60,829 bases of DNA from Brevundimonas diminuta 3F5N. Lineage in GTDB: Bacteria; Pseudomonadota; Alphaproteobacteria; Caulobacterales; Caulobacteraceae. Location: the NCBI RefSeq assembly GCF_900163625.1, contig NZ_FUIE01000060.1, positions 1 to 60,829 on the forward strand, written 5' to 3'. Position numbers and translations under genes: made by a program. Below are positions 18,831 to 28,200 of the stretch, piece by piece (the stretch's first letter is position 1; the number at the start of each line of letters is the position of its first letter). Under the pieces are notes generated by a model, which was not told where the DNA came from, searched no databases, and saw only the letters and a program-made list of their open reading frames with translations.

Positions 18831-19415
18831 ATGAAGCCGATTATAGAAACCGCCCGGATATCGCGAAGCGAGGCCGTTTATTCGGATTGGCTCCAGGTTC
18901 ACAGGGTCAGACTGTCTCAGTCAGGCCAGTGCTTAGGTGCGCGGCACGTCGAGCACCACGGCGACGCCGCCGTCGTTCTACCGTTTGACCCTGATCGCCG
19001 CGTGGCTACCGTCATTTCCATGCCTCGCAGTTCGCTCCTTCATCGGGGCGAGGAGACACGCATTCTCGAGTGCCCTGCCGGCCTGATAGACTCAGGCGAA
19101 ACGCCTGAACAGGCCGCCCGGCGAGAAGCTTTCGAAGAAGTTGGGCTTGCCCTGACTTCTCTTGAGCTCGTCGTCGATTCCTGGACGATGCCCGGCGTGT
19201 CCACCGAACGATCCTGCTTGTATGTCGCGCCCTATAGTCTGACGGACCGCCAAGGACCGGGTGGAGGCCTCGCCGATGAAAATGAAATGATCGAAACTTA
19301 CGAGATCGCCTTGGTCGATTTACGGAACGCTGCGATCAGCGGTCAACTTTCGGACCTAAAGTTACTTGTTCTGGTCCTGTATCTGATGGCGACCAAGCCT
19401 TTCTTGTTTCGTTAA
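18831..19415 (+). CDS. NUDIX hydrolase, ADP-ribose/nucleoside-diphosphate-sugar pyrophosphatase type
   Basis: A 194-aa Nudix enzyme hydrolysing a nucleoside diphosphate linked to another moiety. The Nudix box is complete: GLIDSGETPEQAARREAFEEVGL contains the G-x5-E-x7-REUxEExGU pattern. The preceding strand (ILECPAGLID) is typical of ADP-ribose pyrophosphatases. The start is taken at ATG 18831, while GTG 18798 would add 11 residues. It stands alone and divergent from the capsule exporter; its location inside a sugar-nucleotide island raises the option of nucleotide-sugar turnover. Confidence 0.85.
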   Translation: MKPIIETARISRSEAVYSDWLQVHRVRLSQSGQCLGARHVEHHGDAAVVLPFDPDRRVATVISMPRSSLLHRGEETRILECPAGLIDSGETPEQAARREAFEEVGLALTSLELVVDSWTMPGVSTERSCLYVAPYSLTDRQGPGGGLADENEMIETYEIALVDLRNAAISGQLSDLKLLVLVLYLMATKPFLFR

Positions 19416-19509
19416 GTCATTTGCCCACTCGCCGCCGCCAAAGACAACCAACGATGCCCTACGGTGTCTCCGTATGCAGGCTGGAAACGCTTGGTCGCGT
19501 TAGCCTCCC

Positions 19510-20442
19510 CTACCCTGGGAACATTCTTAGATAATAGGCCGCGAGAGCATCCCAGGCGTCAGATTCTGACCACTCACTCTTGATGGGATGGGGATCAGCG
19601 TTGGTTCGGAATAAAGGCTCCGGAAACTCCTGCTGGTCGGCGTTGGCGAAATCGCATTCCCACGGCGTTCTGGCGGCAATCTCTCGGGCGAACCGGTGCG
19701 TGAAGGCACCCTGCTGTTCCACATATCCGCTTGGCGCCGCTCTAGTCAGCCCGGCCGACAGCGGCAAGCCATCGCACGCCTCCCTATAGGCTGCAGCCAG
19801 CAAGGAGACGTGAATATTGTCGCGAATATAGGCTGGTGTTCCAACAACCGGCCGTTTTCCGAGGGACCATTCCCGAGCAAGGTAGGAGGTGAACCTAAAT
19901 TCTTCCCGAGGACCGAACGGGTTAGGAATCACAAACTTTCCGAGAGAAAGACCGAGGCGTTCCGCTTCAAGACGGAAAACCTCGAACGACAGATGCTTGG
20001 AAAGCCCATATGGATTGAAAGCGCGCTGATCGGGGTCGCCCACGCCTTCGTAAGGTTCGAAGACACTGCCTGTAAGCATCAACCTCCCTCCGCCTCTCTC
20101 GGCAAGATCGGTCAACAGCCGGCGCGCGCCACGGGTGTTTTTGGCCGTGGCTCCGATCGCGTCGAAATCCCAGCTGCGATAGTCAGTCATCTCTGCGGCG
20201 TGGTGGCAGACAAGATCAAAGGGCCGCTTCCCAAGCGCATCGAAGAAAGCGTCGTCACCAAACTCGACGCCCCAGACCGGCTCGACCTTATCCAAAATGC
20301 CCGCAATGCGCTCTGCGCGCGTGTCCACATAGCTTTCCATGGCCCCGCGGAAGGTCGCAGTCACGTCGTGGCCCGCTGCAGCCAGCTCCGACGCAAACCA
20401 TGACCCCGTGAATGAACTCGCGCCAGTCAGCAGAATTTTCAT
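19510..20442 (-). CDS. NAD(P)-dependent sugar epimerase/dehydratase (extended SDR)
   Basis: A 310-aa extended SDR starting MKILLTGASSFTGSWFASEL, where the GxxxFxG nucleotide loop is close to the usual GxxGxxG. The YxxxK pair is in NPYGLSKHLSFE. Also visible are CHHAAEMTDYRSWD and NPFGPREEFRFTSYL. It resembles the oxidoreductases found with glucose-1-phosphate cytidylyltransferase clusters more than RfbD, so it is a candidate 4-keto reductase or epimerase for the CDP-sugar made by this block. It lies 14 bp downstream of the methyltransferase gene. Confidence 0.8.
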   Translation of the reverse strand: MKILLTGASSFTGSWFASELAAAGHDVTATFRGAMESYVDTRAERIAGILDKVEPVWGVEFGDDAFFDALGKRPFDLVCHHAAEMTDYRSWDFDAIGATAKNTRGARRLLTDLAERGGGRLMLTGSVFEPYEGVGDPDQRAFNPYGLSKHLSFEVFRLEAERLGLSLGKFVIPNPFGPREEFRFTSYLAREWSLGKRPVVGTPAYIRDNIHVSLLAAAYREACDGLPLSAGLTRAAPSGYVEQQGAFTHRFAREIAARTPWECDFANADQQEFPEPLFRTNADPHPIKSEWSESDAWDALAAYYLRMFPG

Positions 20443-20456
20443 TCCAATCCCCTTAA

Positions 20457-21224
20457 CTACCTACTCGCCAAAACACAGAAATTGGGGCCCGCAGAATGAT
20501 TGGGATCGCCCGGAAGGATATCCATTTTAGCATATCCCAACTCTTTAAGAACTAAGAGAATGCCTTCCCTCTCCATCCATGCGGGCTCAGTCTCAATTCC
20601 TCCAGTAAAATTAGCATTTTGGGCAACATCAAAGTAGGTACGTCTATACAATTTTATATTGTGGCCACGCCACGAAACAACATCTTCACCAACAATAGGC
20701 GCACGCCGCGGATCGTCGAGAGGCATTTCCTCGACATCAACGTAATGCGTCCAGATAAAAACTCGATCCGATGCTTTTGATATATTTTCGAGAAGAGAAA
20801 TGGGGTCAGGCATATGGTACAAAACACCGGACGCCCAGATCAGGTCGTAACGGAGTGAGTTTTCAGCTAGATAGGATGAAAAATCACCAAGAAGAAATGA
20901 CGCCCTCGTCATTCCCAATAGTTCTTTTACTATCAAGCACTTCATGAACGCTAACTGATTAGCCTCTATAGAGACCAAAGAGCGCGCCCCGTTTCTTATT
21001 AATTGATAGGTATGTCCAGCTTCTAGCGGCCCGAGCTCAAGGATAGATTCGCCGAATACGCCCCCTAGGCGCTCCATTGCCCAGTCAACTCGCGGATCGA
21101 CGAACAGGTTTAGATTCCCTGCCTCAACAGGCACCTCGCTCGGTAACTTAGAGACCCAGCCGGGAACAAGATCAATCATGTTCTGAGGTACAGGAGCGCC
21201 AGTTACGTAATGGTCGTGCACCAT
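20457..21224 (-). CDS. Class I SAM-dependent methyltransferase
   Basis: A 255-aa methyltransferase. The SAM-binding glycine motif is SILELGPLEAGHTYQL (residues about 60-75) with the acidic residue in LVSIEANQLAF, followed by YDLIWASGVLYHMPDP, typical of small-molecule or sugar methyltransferases. The gene is clearly AT-richer than its neighbours, which suggests separate transfer. It probably methylates a nucleotide sugar or the nascent glycan, given that it sits between two sugar-nucleotide enzymes. The target atom is not predictable. Confidence 0.82.
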   Translation of the reverse strand: MVHDHYVTGAPVPQNMIDLVPGWVSKLPSEVPVEAGNLNLFVDPRVDWAMERLGGVFGESILELGPLEAGHTYQLIRNGARSLVSIEANQLAFMKCLIVKELLGMTRASFLLGDFSSYLAENSLRYDLIWASGVLYHMPDPISLLENISKASDRVFIWTHYVDVEEMPLDDPRRAPIVGEDVVSWRGHNIKLYRRTYFDVAQNANFTGGIETEPAWMEREGILLVLKELGYAKMDILPGDPNHSAGPNFCVLASR

Positions 21225-21422
21225 AGGTAGGTCCTTCTAGAATCAGCTCACACCTTCATAGATAAAGCTCTAAAGCAACCCAACTCACGTCCAGTACGAA
21301 ATATAAAAACAAACCGATCACAAATAGAGCAAGACGGCAGTATTCCCCCAAGACTCCAACATCACAACAAGCCACAAAAACAGGCAGTAGAACAATATAC
21401 CGCCCGCACCCTCTTACTTAAT
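21225..21422. other. AT-rich intergenic stretch without a recognisable gene
   Basis: A 198-bp region rich in A and T between the methyltransferase and the second RfbC-like gene. I see no ORF of note, no strong hairpin and no repeat. It probably contains the promoter for the methyltransferase-epimerase pair and fits the low-GC patch of 20457-21422. Confidence 0.5.
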
Positions 21423-21974
21423 TCAATACCCTGGCCCGTGCCAATTAGGATCATAGTCGCGAGCTTCGCGGTCCTTATCAGATAGGACATTTGGTTGACG
21501 CGGCCACTCAATAGAAAAACGAGGATCGTTCCACCGCAGAATCCGCTCAGCGGGACCATTGTAGGGACCGGATGCGGGGTAAAGCATCTCGGTATCGTCC
21601 TCCAGTGTCATAAATCCGTGAGCACACCCTTTCGGCACGTACATCATCAATCGATTCTTGTCCGTCAACGTCTTACCAGCCCACTGACCGTAGGTCGGCG
21701 AGCCTGGCCGCAGATCGACAACCACGTCGAAGGCCGAGCCCTTCAGGCATTTCACCAACTTGGCTTCCCCATGAGGCGCGACCTGATAATGCAACCCCCG
21801 CAAAGTGCCGGCTAGGGCGCTCAGCGAAGTGTTGATCTGGGGATAGACGCTGTCCATCCCCATGCTGGCAAACTCCTCGGAATCGAACATCCGGGCGAAG
21901 AAACCGCGCTCGTCCCCGCGCGGCTCCAGCGAGACCACGAAACAACCTTCGACGGCAGTGGGTTGGTACTTCAT
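21423..21974 (-). CDS. RmlC-like nucleotide-sugar 3,5-epimerase (second paralogue)
   Basis: A 183-aa cupin of the dTDP-4-dehydrorhamnose 3,5-epimerase family with GDERGFFARMF, the His in GLHYQVAPHGEAKLVKC, and GCAHGFMTLEDDTEMLYPAS and WNDPRFSIEWP. It differs clearly from the RfbC at 12567. It lies 1 bp after ugd and in the same direction as rfbF and an epimerase, so it may act on a CDP-4-keto sugar or another keto-sugar rather than the dTDP intermediate. The substrate is inferred only from context. Confidence 0.85.
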   Translation of the reverse strand: MKYQPTAVEGCFVVSLEPRGDERGFFARMFDSEEFASMGMDSVYPQINTSLSALAGTLRGLHYQVAPHGEAKLVKCLKGSAFDVVVDLRPGSPTYGQWAGKTLTDKNRLMMYVPKGCAHGFMTLEDDTEMLYPASGPYNGPAERILRWNDPRFSIEWPRQPNVLSDKDREARDYDPNWHGPGY

Positions 21975-21975
21975 C

Positions 21976-23322
21976 TCAAGCGATCCGTCGGCCGATGGAA
22001 AGATACTGGGCGCCCCCGACCTGAGCCGGCGGGAACATCCTGCGGGCGTCGAACAGCAGCTTGCCCGACAGATCTTGCGACGTCAGGACGGCGTAGTCCG
22101 GCCATTTAGTGGCGACGATAACGACCTGGGCCGACGCGACCTCGGCTTCCCAATCCTCGACATAGCGGACCTGTTCGCCTGCCGGCCCGACCGCCTTCTT
22201 GAAGTGGTCGACGGCGATGGGGTCGTGGGCGACCACGTCGGCGCCCTTGGCCACGAGTTGATCGACAATCTTCAGGGAGGCGGATTCACGGACATCGTCC
22301 GTGCCGGGCTTGAAGGCCAGACCCAGCACCAGCACACGCTTGCCGGACAGGTCCGGCAGGTCGCGTTCGACAATATCCAGCACCTGCGACGGCTGGGCGT
22401 CGTTTACGTCCAGGACCGCGTTCATCATACGCATGGGCAGCCCCTCCTGCTCGCCCTGGCTGCGAAGCGCCTGGACGTCCTTGGGGAAGCAGGACCCGCC
22501 GAAGCCGCAACCCGGCACGAGATAGGTCAGGATCTGCGGCTTAGCGCGCGCGCCGGCCTCCAAGATCGGATTCCAGCGCTTATCCAAGTGCACGCCGCCT
22601 ACAACGTCCAGCACATCGATCCCCCCCAGCGCCGCCGCGAGGTTGGCGATCTCGTTCACGGCCGAGATCTGCGTCGCGAGCAGGGCGTTATTAGCGTACT
22701 TGATCATCTCCGCAGTGCGGGTGTTGACCCGAACCTTGTCGACGCTCCACGGGGCGTAGAGTTCCTCCAGACGGGCAAGCGTCTCGGGATCCTCGTTGCC
22801 CAGCACGATACGATCCGGTTCGGCGAAGTCCTCGATCGCCTCGCCCTCACGCAGGAACTCGGGGTTCATGCCCAGGCCGAAAGCCGGGTGCTTAAAGCCC
22901 GACGCGGCTTCGATTTCCTCACGCACAACAGTGTCCGTTGTTCCGGGCACGACGGTCGACTTGACCACGACCGAGATGTGGCGCCCGGCGGTCTTGATAT
23001 AAGCCCCGATCTCGCCGGCGACCTGGCGAATATACTTGAGATCGATCACGCCGTTTTCGGACGGCGTTCCCACCGCGATGAGAACTAGATCGGATCCATC
23101 CAGCGCCTCGGTGATCTGGGTAGTCGCTCGGAAACGTCCGCTGTCGCGAACCTCCTTCAGCAACTCTGGCAGCCCCACTTCATAGATGGTCGGTTCAGCC
23201 CTGTTGAGCCGATCCACGATCGCGGGATTGATATCCACACAGGTGACGTCGTGGCCCTTGGCGGCCAGGCAAACACCCGAAACGAGACCGACGTAACCGG
23301 TGCCGACGACTGCGAGCTTCAT
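21976..23322 (-). CDS. ugd: UDP-glucose 6-dehydrogenase
   Basis: Oxidises UDP-glucose to UDP-glucuronate with two NAD. The 448-aa protein begins MKLAVVGTGYVGLVSGVCLA and has the catalytic Cys in GCGFGGSCFPKDVQAL, plus NPEFLREGEA in the middle. It is packed between the RmlC-like gene and a UXS-like SDR, which suggests flow from UDP-glucuronate to a decarboxylated or epimerised sugar. Confidence 0.94.
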   Translation of the reverse strand: MKLAVVGTGYVGLVSGVCLAAKGHDVTCVDINPAIVDRLNRAEPTIYEVGLPELLKEVRDSGRFRATTQITEALDGSDLVLIAVGTPSENGVIDLKYIRQVAGEIGAYIKTAGRHISVVVKSTVVPGTTDTVVREEIEAASGFKHPAFGLGMNPEFLREGEAIEDFAEPDRIVLGNEDPETLARLEELYAPWSVDKVRVNTRTAEMIKYANNALLATQISAVNEIANLAAALGGIDVLDVVGGVHLDKRWNPILEAGARAKPQILTYLVPGCGFGGSCFPKDVQALRSQGEQEGLPMRMMNAVLDVNDAQPSQVLDIVERDLPDLSGKRVLVLGLAFKPGTDDVRESASLKIVDQLVAKGADVVAHDPIAVDHFKKAVGPAGEQVRYVEDWEAEVASAQVVIVATKWPDYAVLTSQDLSGKLLFDARRMFPPAQVGGAQYLSIGRRIA

Positions 23323-23324
23323 GC

Positions 23325-24407
23325 TTACTGACCTTCGTGCTTAAGGAATCGGAGGTAGCGACCAATGCCTTCCTCGACGAGAATTTGCGGATCATACCCC
23401 AAAATCGTACGCGCCTTGGTAATGATCGGGCTGCGACGGTTAGGATTGTCTGTCATATACTCGGGATCGTCGCTCTTCTCGTAGAAGACCTGCCCCTTGT
23501 AGCCGTAAATCTCAGCACCGGCCTGCTGGTAAAGCTTGGCGAAATCCTTGACCATGATTTCGGGCTTCTCGATGCCAATGTTGAAATAGTCGTACTGACC
23601 GTGCAGCAGGCACAGCAAGTAGCCGGTAACCGCATCTGACACGTAGCAGAACGTCCGCGTCGGCGTGCCGTCGGACAGAATCACGATGTCCCGGTCCTCG
23701 GTCACACACGTCGCGAAGTCGGCAGGCAGACGCTTGTCGCCTAGGCGCATCCCGGGACCATAGTTGTTGAACGGCCGCGCGACCGTTACGGGCATGCCAT
23801 ACTGCTTGGCGTAAACCCAGCACATGGTCTCACCGAAACGTTTAGATTCGTCGTAGCAGGCGCGCGGTCCATGGCAAGAAACGCTACCGCGATACTCTTC
23901 GTCCGTGGGGATGAACTGGGGGTCAGGGTCGCCGTAGATTTCGCTCGAGGAGAAGAACAGGAAACCCTTGAGGGTGTCACGACCGCGATAGAAATCGAGG
24001 AGGTGGCGAAGCCCCCAAATATTGGCGTCGATCGTCTCCACCGGATACTGGCGATAGAAGGTCGGCGAGGCGATCGAGGCGCCGTGGATCACGAAACGCG
24101 CATCTGCTGCGCCATCCACCTTGGCGATGTCGTCCTTGGAAATATCGAACGCGCGCAAATCCAGGACCGACGGGAACTCCTCAACCAGATCGGTCAGCCA
24201 CTTGGGCTTGTCGAGCAGGAAGGTGTCGAGACCGACAACCTTCTTGATGCCGAGATCGTCCGCCTTGCGTACGAGAAACTGCAGGAAGTAGAAGCCTAGG
24301 AATCCCGCGCATCCCGTAACAATGATCGTCGAACCTTCGAAGCGGTCACGACGACCGACGATAGAATACATGCGCTCGAGGTCTTCGAGGACGATAGGAT
24401 TGGCCAT
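23325..24407 (-). CDS. NAD-dependent epimerase/dehydratase, UXS-like
   Basis: A 360-aa extended SDR. The NAD motif is TGCAGFLGFYFLQFL (residues about 31-45), the Ser is in FFSSSEIYGDP, YDESKRFGETM carries YxxxK, and FNNYGPGMRLGDKRLPADF resembles UDP-glucuronate decarboxylases. Next to ugd it could be a UDP-xylose synthase. Next to a glucose-1-phosphate cytidylyltransferase it could instead act on a CDP-sugar, for which no RfbG-type dehydratase is present. I cannot decide between these from sequence. Confidence 0.82.
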   Translation of the reverse strand: MANPIVLEDLERMYSIVGRRDRFEGSTIIVTGCAGFLGFYFLQFLVRKADDLGIKKVVGLDTFLLDKPKWLTDLVEEFPSVLDLRAFDISKDDIAKVDGAADARFVIHGASIASPTFYRQYPVETIDANIWGLRHLLDFYRGRDTLKGFLFFSSSEIYGDPDPQFIPTDEEYRGSVSCHGPRACYDESKRFGETMCWVYAKQYGMPVTVARPFNNYGPGMRLGDKRLPADFATCVTEDRDIVILSDGTPTRTFCYVSDAVTGYLLCLLHGQYDYFNIGIEKPEIMVKDFAKLYQQAGAEIYGYKGQVFYEKSDDPEYMTDNPNRRSPIITKARTILGYDPQILVEEGIGRYLRFLKHEGQ

Positions 24408-24447
24408 GTTTTTCCTTGAGATCAGAGCGTTAGTTGTATGTCAGCGA

Positions 24448-25248
24448 TCACTTGTCGCGGGTATCCCACGGCGCTTTGCGTGAGCGCCAGAGCTCGTCCA
24501 GTTCGTCACGGTCGCGCTGCGTATCCATGCACGCCCAGAACGACCGATGACGGAATATGTTTAGCTGGTGGTCAGCCGCGAGCTGTGTCAGGGGCTCCTT
24601 CTCGAGCACCAGACCCACGTTTTCATTGAGGTATTTGGCGAACTCGCGGCGGAAGAAGAAGTAACCGCCGTTAATCCATGTATTCGACAACTCCGGCTTT
24701 TCAGCGAAGGTCGTCACAGTGTCCCCGTCGGTCAGCAGCTCGCCAAAGCGGGACGGCGGGTTGATAGCGAGCACCGTCCCTAGCTTGCCGTGATCCAGGT
24801 GGAAGGCAAATTCGGCTTCCAGGTCGGCGTCGGTGACGCCGTCGCCGTAGGTCACGGCGAAATGCTCCGCGTCACCCAGATATTTGCTCACGGCGCGACC
24901 GATGCGGCCGCCGGTCATCGTCAGTTCGCCCGTATAGGCGACTGTGACTTCCCAGTCCTCCTCGTGGTGAGCGCCGTGAATCTCGATGCTCCTGTCCGCC
25001 AGATTGGTGGTGAAGTCCGAATTCATGGCGTCGTAGTTGAGGAAATAGTCCTTGATCACTTCCGACTTGAAGCCGGCGCAGATCACGAACTTGCGGAAAC
25101 CGAACTTCCCGTACCACCGCATGATATGCCACAGGATCGGCCGCCCGCCGACCTCGACCATCGGCTTGGGACGGAACTCGGTGTGCTCCTTCAGCCGCGT
25201 ACCAAGACCGCCGGCGAGAATGAAAACGGGTGTTTTGGCGGGATCCAT
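24448..25248 (-). CDS. rfbF: Glucose-1-phosphate cytidylyltransferase
   Basis: Makes CDP-glucose from CTP and glucose-1-phosphate, the entry to CDP-3,6-dideoxy and branched sugars. The 266-aa length is standard. Motifs are LAGGLGTRLKEHTEFRPKPM and ILWHIMRWYGKFG, then YGDGVTDADLEAEF. ATG 25248 is chosen; its first base shares the last base of the preceding stop (TGATG overlap), so translation is coupled to the large RgpF-like gene. CDP-glucose 4,6-dehydratase (RfbG) is not recognisable in the window. Confidence 0.92.
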   Translation of the reverse strand: MDPAKTPVFILAGGLGTRLKEHTEFRPKPMVEVGGRPILWHIMRWYGKFGFRKFVICAGFKSEVIKDYFLNYDAMNSDFTTNLADRSIEIHGAHHEEDWEVTVAYTGELTMTGGRIGRAVSKYLGDAEHFAVTYGDGVTDADLEAEFAFHLDHGKLGTVLAINPPSRFGELLTDGDTVTTFAEKPELSNTWINGGYFFFRREFAKYLNENVGLVLEKEPLTQLAADHQLNIFRHRSFWACMDTQRDRDELDELWRSRKAPWDTRDK

Positions 25249-28200
25249 CAAGAGTCTCTTGCAGTAAGTTGGCCAAGATCAGCCCAGGCAGGCGACGGGA
25301 GATGAGCGGTTTTTAGCCGCGCGATGTGACGCCTGATCAGGTCGGGATCGTATTCCGTTTGACTACCGACAACCCCTAGCAGGGAAGCGATGTCGATTCC
25401 CAACGGATTGTCGCGGATCAGTTCGACCTTCAGGGCAGGACATTGAAAATCGACGATACCCTCACGCCAGAAGTCATGAGCGATATTGAAATCCCCACGC
25501 CGCGCGACTTCGATCCGCTGATGATCGGGATAATTGGTCAGGATGTGATCGCGCATCTTCGTCACGGGAAGATAGATATCAGTCTTCAACCCGGAGGCCT
25601 TGATGAGCCTGGGAATGCGCATTTCGTAGTTATGAATCTGCGCCCACTTCGAATAGGCGGGGCTGTACTCGTCCAAGTACCAATCAAACCACCCGTCCGA
25701 TATCGCCTTGCGCCCGAACGACCAGAACCAACTCATCGCGTGCCAGGTCACATTTTCACTATCGATAATGCCCCAGAAGTCTGCGCCTCGGTTCGCCATA
25801 GTTTGGAACATCGGCTTCGGGTCGAACAGCGGGAAGTAGGTGCTGTCGTTCATCCAGATGACGGAACCGAACGACGCCAACTCCGACTTCAGGGCCTTGA
25901 TCGCCAAATCCCATGAGCCGAAATCACGCCCTGCATCGGTCTTGATCAGGACATCCCGCACATGGGGGACGATCTGGCTCAACTCCTTGCTATCCTTGAC
26001 GGAGGTGATGAAGGCGACCGCGCAGCCCGCCCGCTCCAACGCCTTGACTTGATACACGACGTGCGGGTCGATGACGGCCTGCGGATCGTAGTGCGCGAAG
26101 AGCACCAGGCGATCCGCCACATCGCGCCCCTTGCCCTTGACGTGTTTTATCAAAGCGACCCTGTCGATCACGGTCGGCTTCACGTTCCGGACTAGGATCG
26201 CCGGTTCCTTCGAACGCTTCTGGTGCGCCTCGATGACCTCGATCGGAACCTCGCCGTCCGCAATCAACTGCGGCAAAGCTTCGAATCCGGTCGCCCCCTT
26301 GGGGTTGTCTCGGAGTAGTTCCAGCTTTAGCCCCGGCCAGCCGTAATGGCCGATGACCAAATCCCAGAGATCATGTGTCGGGTTAATGTTGTTGAGGCCG
26401 ATATCGACCATGCCCCACCGCCGGAAACGCGAGTCCTTGATGATCTCCTCGCGGGCGTCGTCACTCGAGAAGAAGGCCCCCACCGAAAGCCCCCCGGTCT
26501 GAGCGATCCCCGTCAACCCGAGTTCATATTCCCGGATCTGCCCCCACTTGGTGAGCACATAGTTGCGCTCGAACCGCGTCATGAATTCCGGGAACACCAC
26601 CTCTTGCGCCCTGGCATCAAACGCGAGGAAGAAACTCTGTAGGTGATAGGTTTCCAGGTCGCGGGAATCGCTCAGACCATAGAAATTATAGCCCTTGGCC
26701 TCCATGTCCGCGAAGAGCGGCGCAATCGGCCGAACCGGGAAATAGATGCTGTCATTGGCGAAGATGACCCGCTGATAGCCCTTGCCGCAATCCATGCCGA
26801 GCGTTTTCAGCCCCAGCCACCAGGAACCGAAGTCCCGCCCGGCCTCGTTCTTCACGAGGATCTGTGAAACGAGAGGCTTGACCTTGGCCAACTGTTTATC
26901 ATCCGTCACCGCAGTGATGAAGACAATGTCTACATCCATGGCCCGCAGCGACTTCAAATAGATAACGACATAAGGATCCACCAGATCGTCGCGGTCATAG
27001 TGGGCGAACAGGCACAGGTAACGGCCCGTCTTGCCGGACGCCTGACCAGCAACAGTCTTCAATAGCCTTACGGCATGACGAGGACCGTATATCGCCCGTA
27101 GGCCGTCCATCGCCTCACGCCAGCCGTAAACAAAGAGATGCTCCAGCCTGCTGTGAACCTGCCCAGAGGAGATCGCCTTCGCCACATCGGGGTTGTCAGT
27201 CGCATAAGCACCTGCATCATAGTCGAGATCGTACTTCCCCCATGTGAAGGAAAGGTGCCGGAAGTTTCCGTTCTCGATCTCGCCAGCTCCCCAGCGAACG
27301 AAGTGATAGTAGCCAGACCGCATCGCGCCGTTTCGCACCAACTTAGCGACATCGGCATTCCCCTTGAGATAACGCGCTTCATCGAAGAGGGGGTGAGGCG
27401 AATAGCCGAGCCGCCCCCCCTCTTCTAGATAATGCTGGAGCGGATTGGCGTTCGGGGCGTCCCCCAGATAGGTTTCAGCGTACCAGGCGCTGGCGAAAAA
27501 GGGGCAGGGATCATGATCCGCGCCACGCCCATGGATCACATAGTGACCGAGCGCATCCTCCAGGGCGACCTCCGGATGGTTGCGCACATAGTAATTTGGA
27601 TCGAAGAACGGGTTAGGTTTTCGTCCTTCATATCGCCCAGCCTCTAAGTAATGCCATACAGGATCGATATCGGCCGCAGCGATGTCAGGGTAAGCGCTTA
27701 GATACCACCCCGCATCAAACAACGCAGACAATTTCGAAGGCATGGCCGCATCAGCAGGGGTAGCCTCAAGAGGATTGGGTTCGAAGCCGGAAATCCCAAC
27801 ATGAGCAAGGTAGTGCTTCAGCGGATCTTTCGACAAAGAAGCCACCTCGGGATGCCGCGCGACATACCAGGCCGCGTCGAAATAAGGCCCAGGCGATCGG
27901 CGTTCCGCAGCTCCATATACGAGGTAATGGTGAAGCGGCTCAACACCCGCCTCGCCAACATCAGCGTATACCTTTAGATACCACCACGGATCGAACCACG
28001 GGGACGGCGAGGCGCCCTCTCGGCGCCCCTGTTGTACATAGTGCGTTAGAGGGCTTCGCTTGTCGGCCTTCGACATGAAGCGCTTCGCATACCAGGCGCT
28101 GTCGAACGCCGGGTTAGGATCGAAACCAGGCTCTCGCGCATGGGCGATATAATGGCCCCAGGCGTCAGCCGTTCTGGCGCCCTCAAGGTGAGCATTTGAA

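Noticed and set aside
19510..20442. Reading this SDR as RfbD
   Set aside because: It lacks an RfbD-like N-terminus and motif order and resembles sugar epimerases of cytidylyltransferase clusters.
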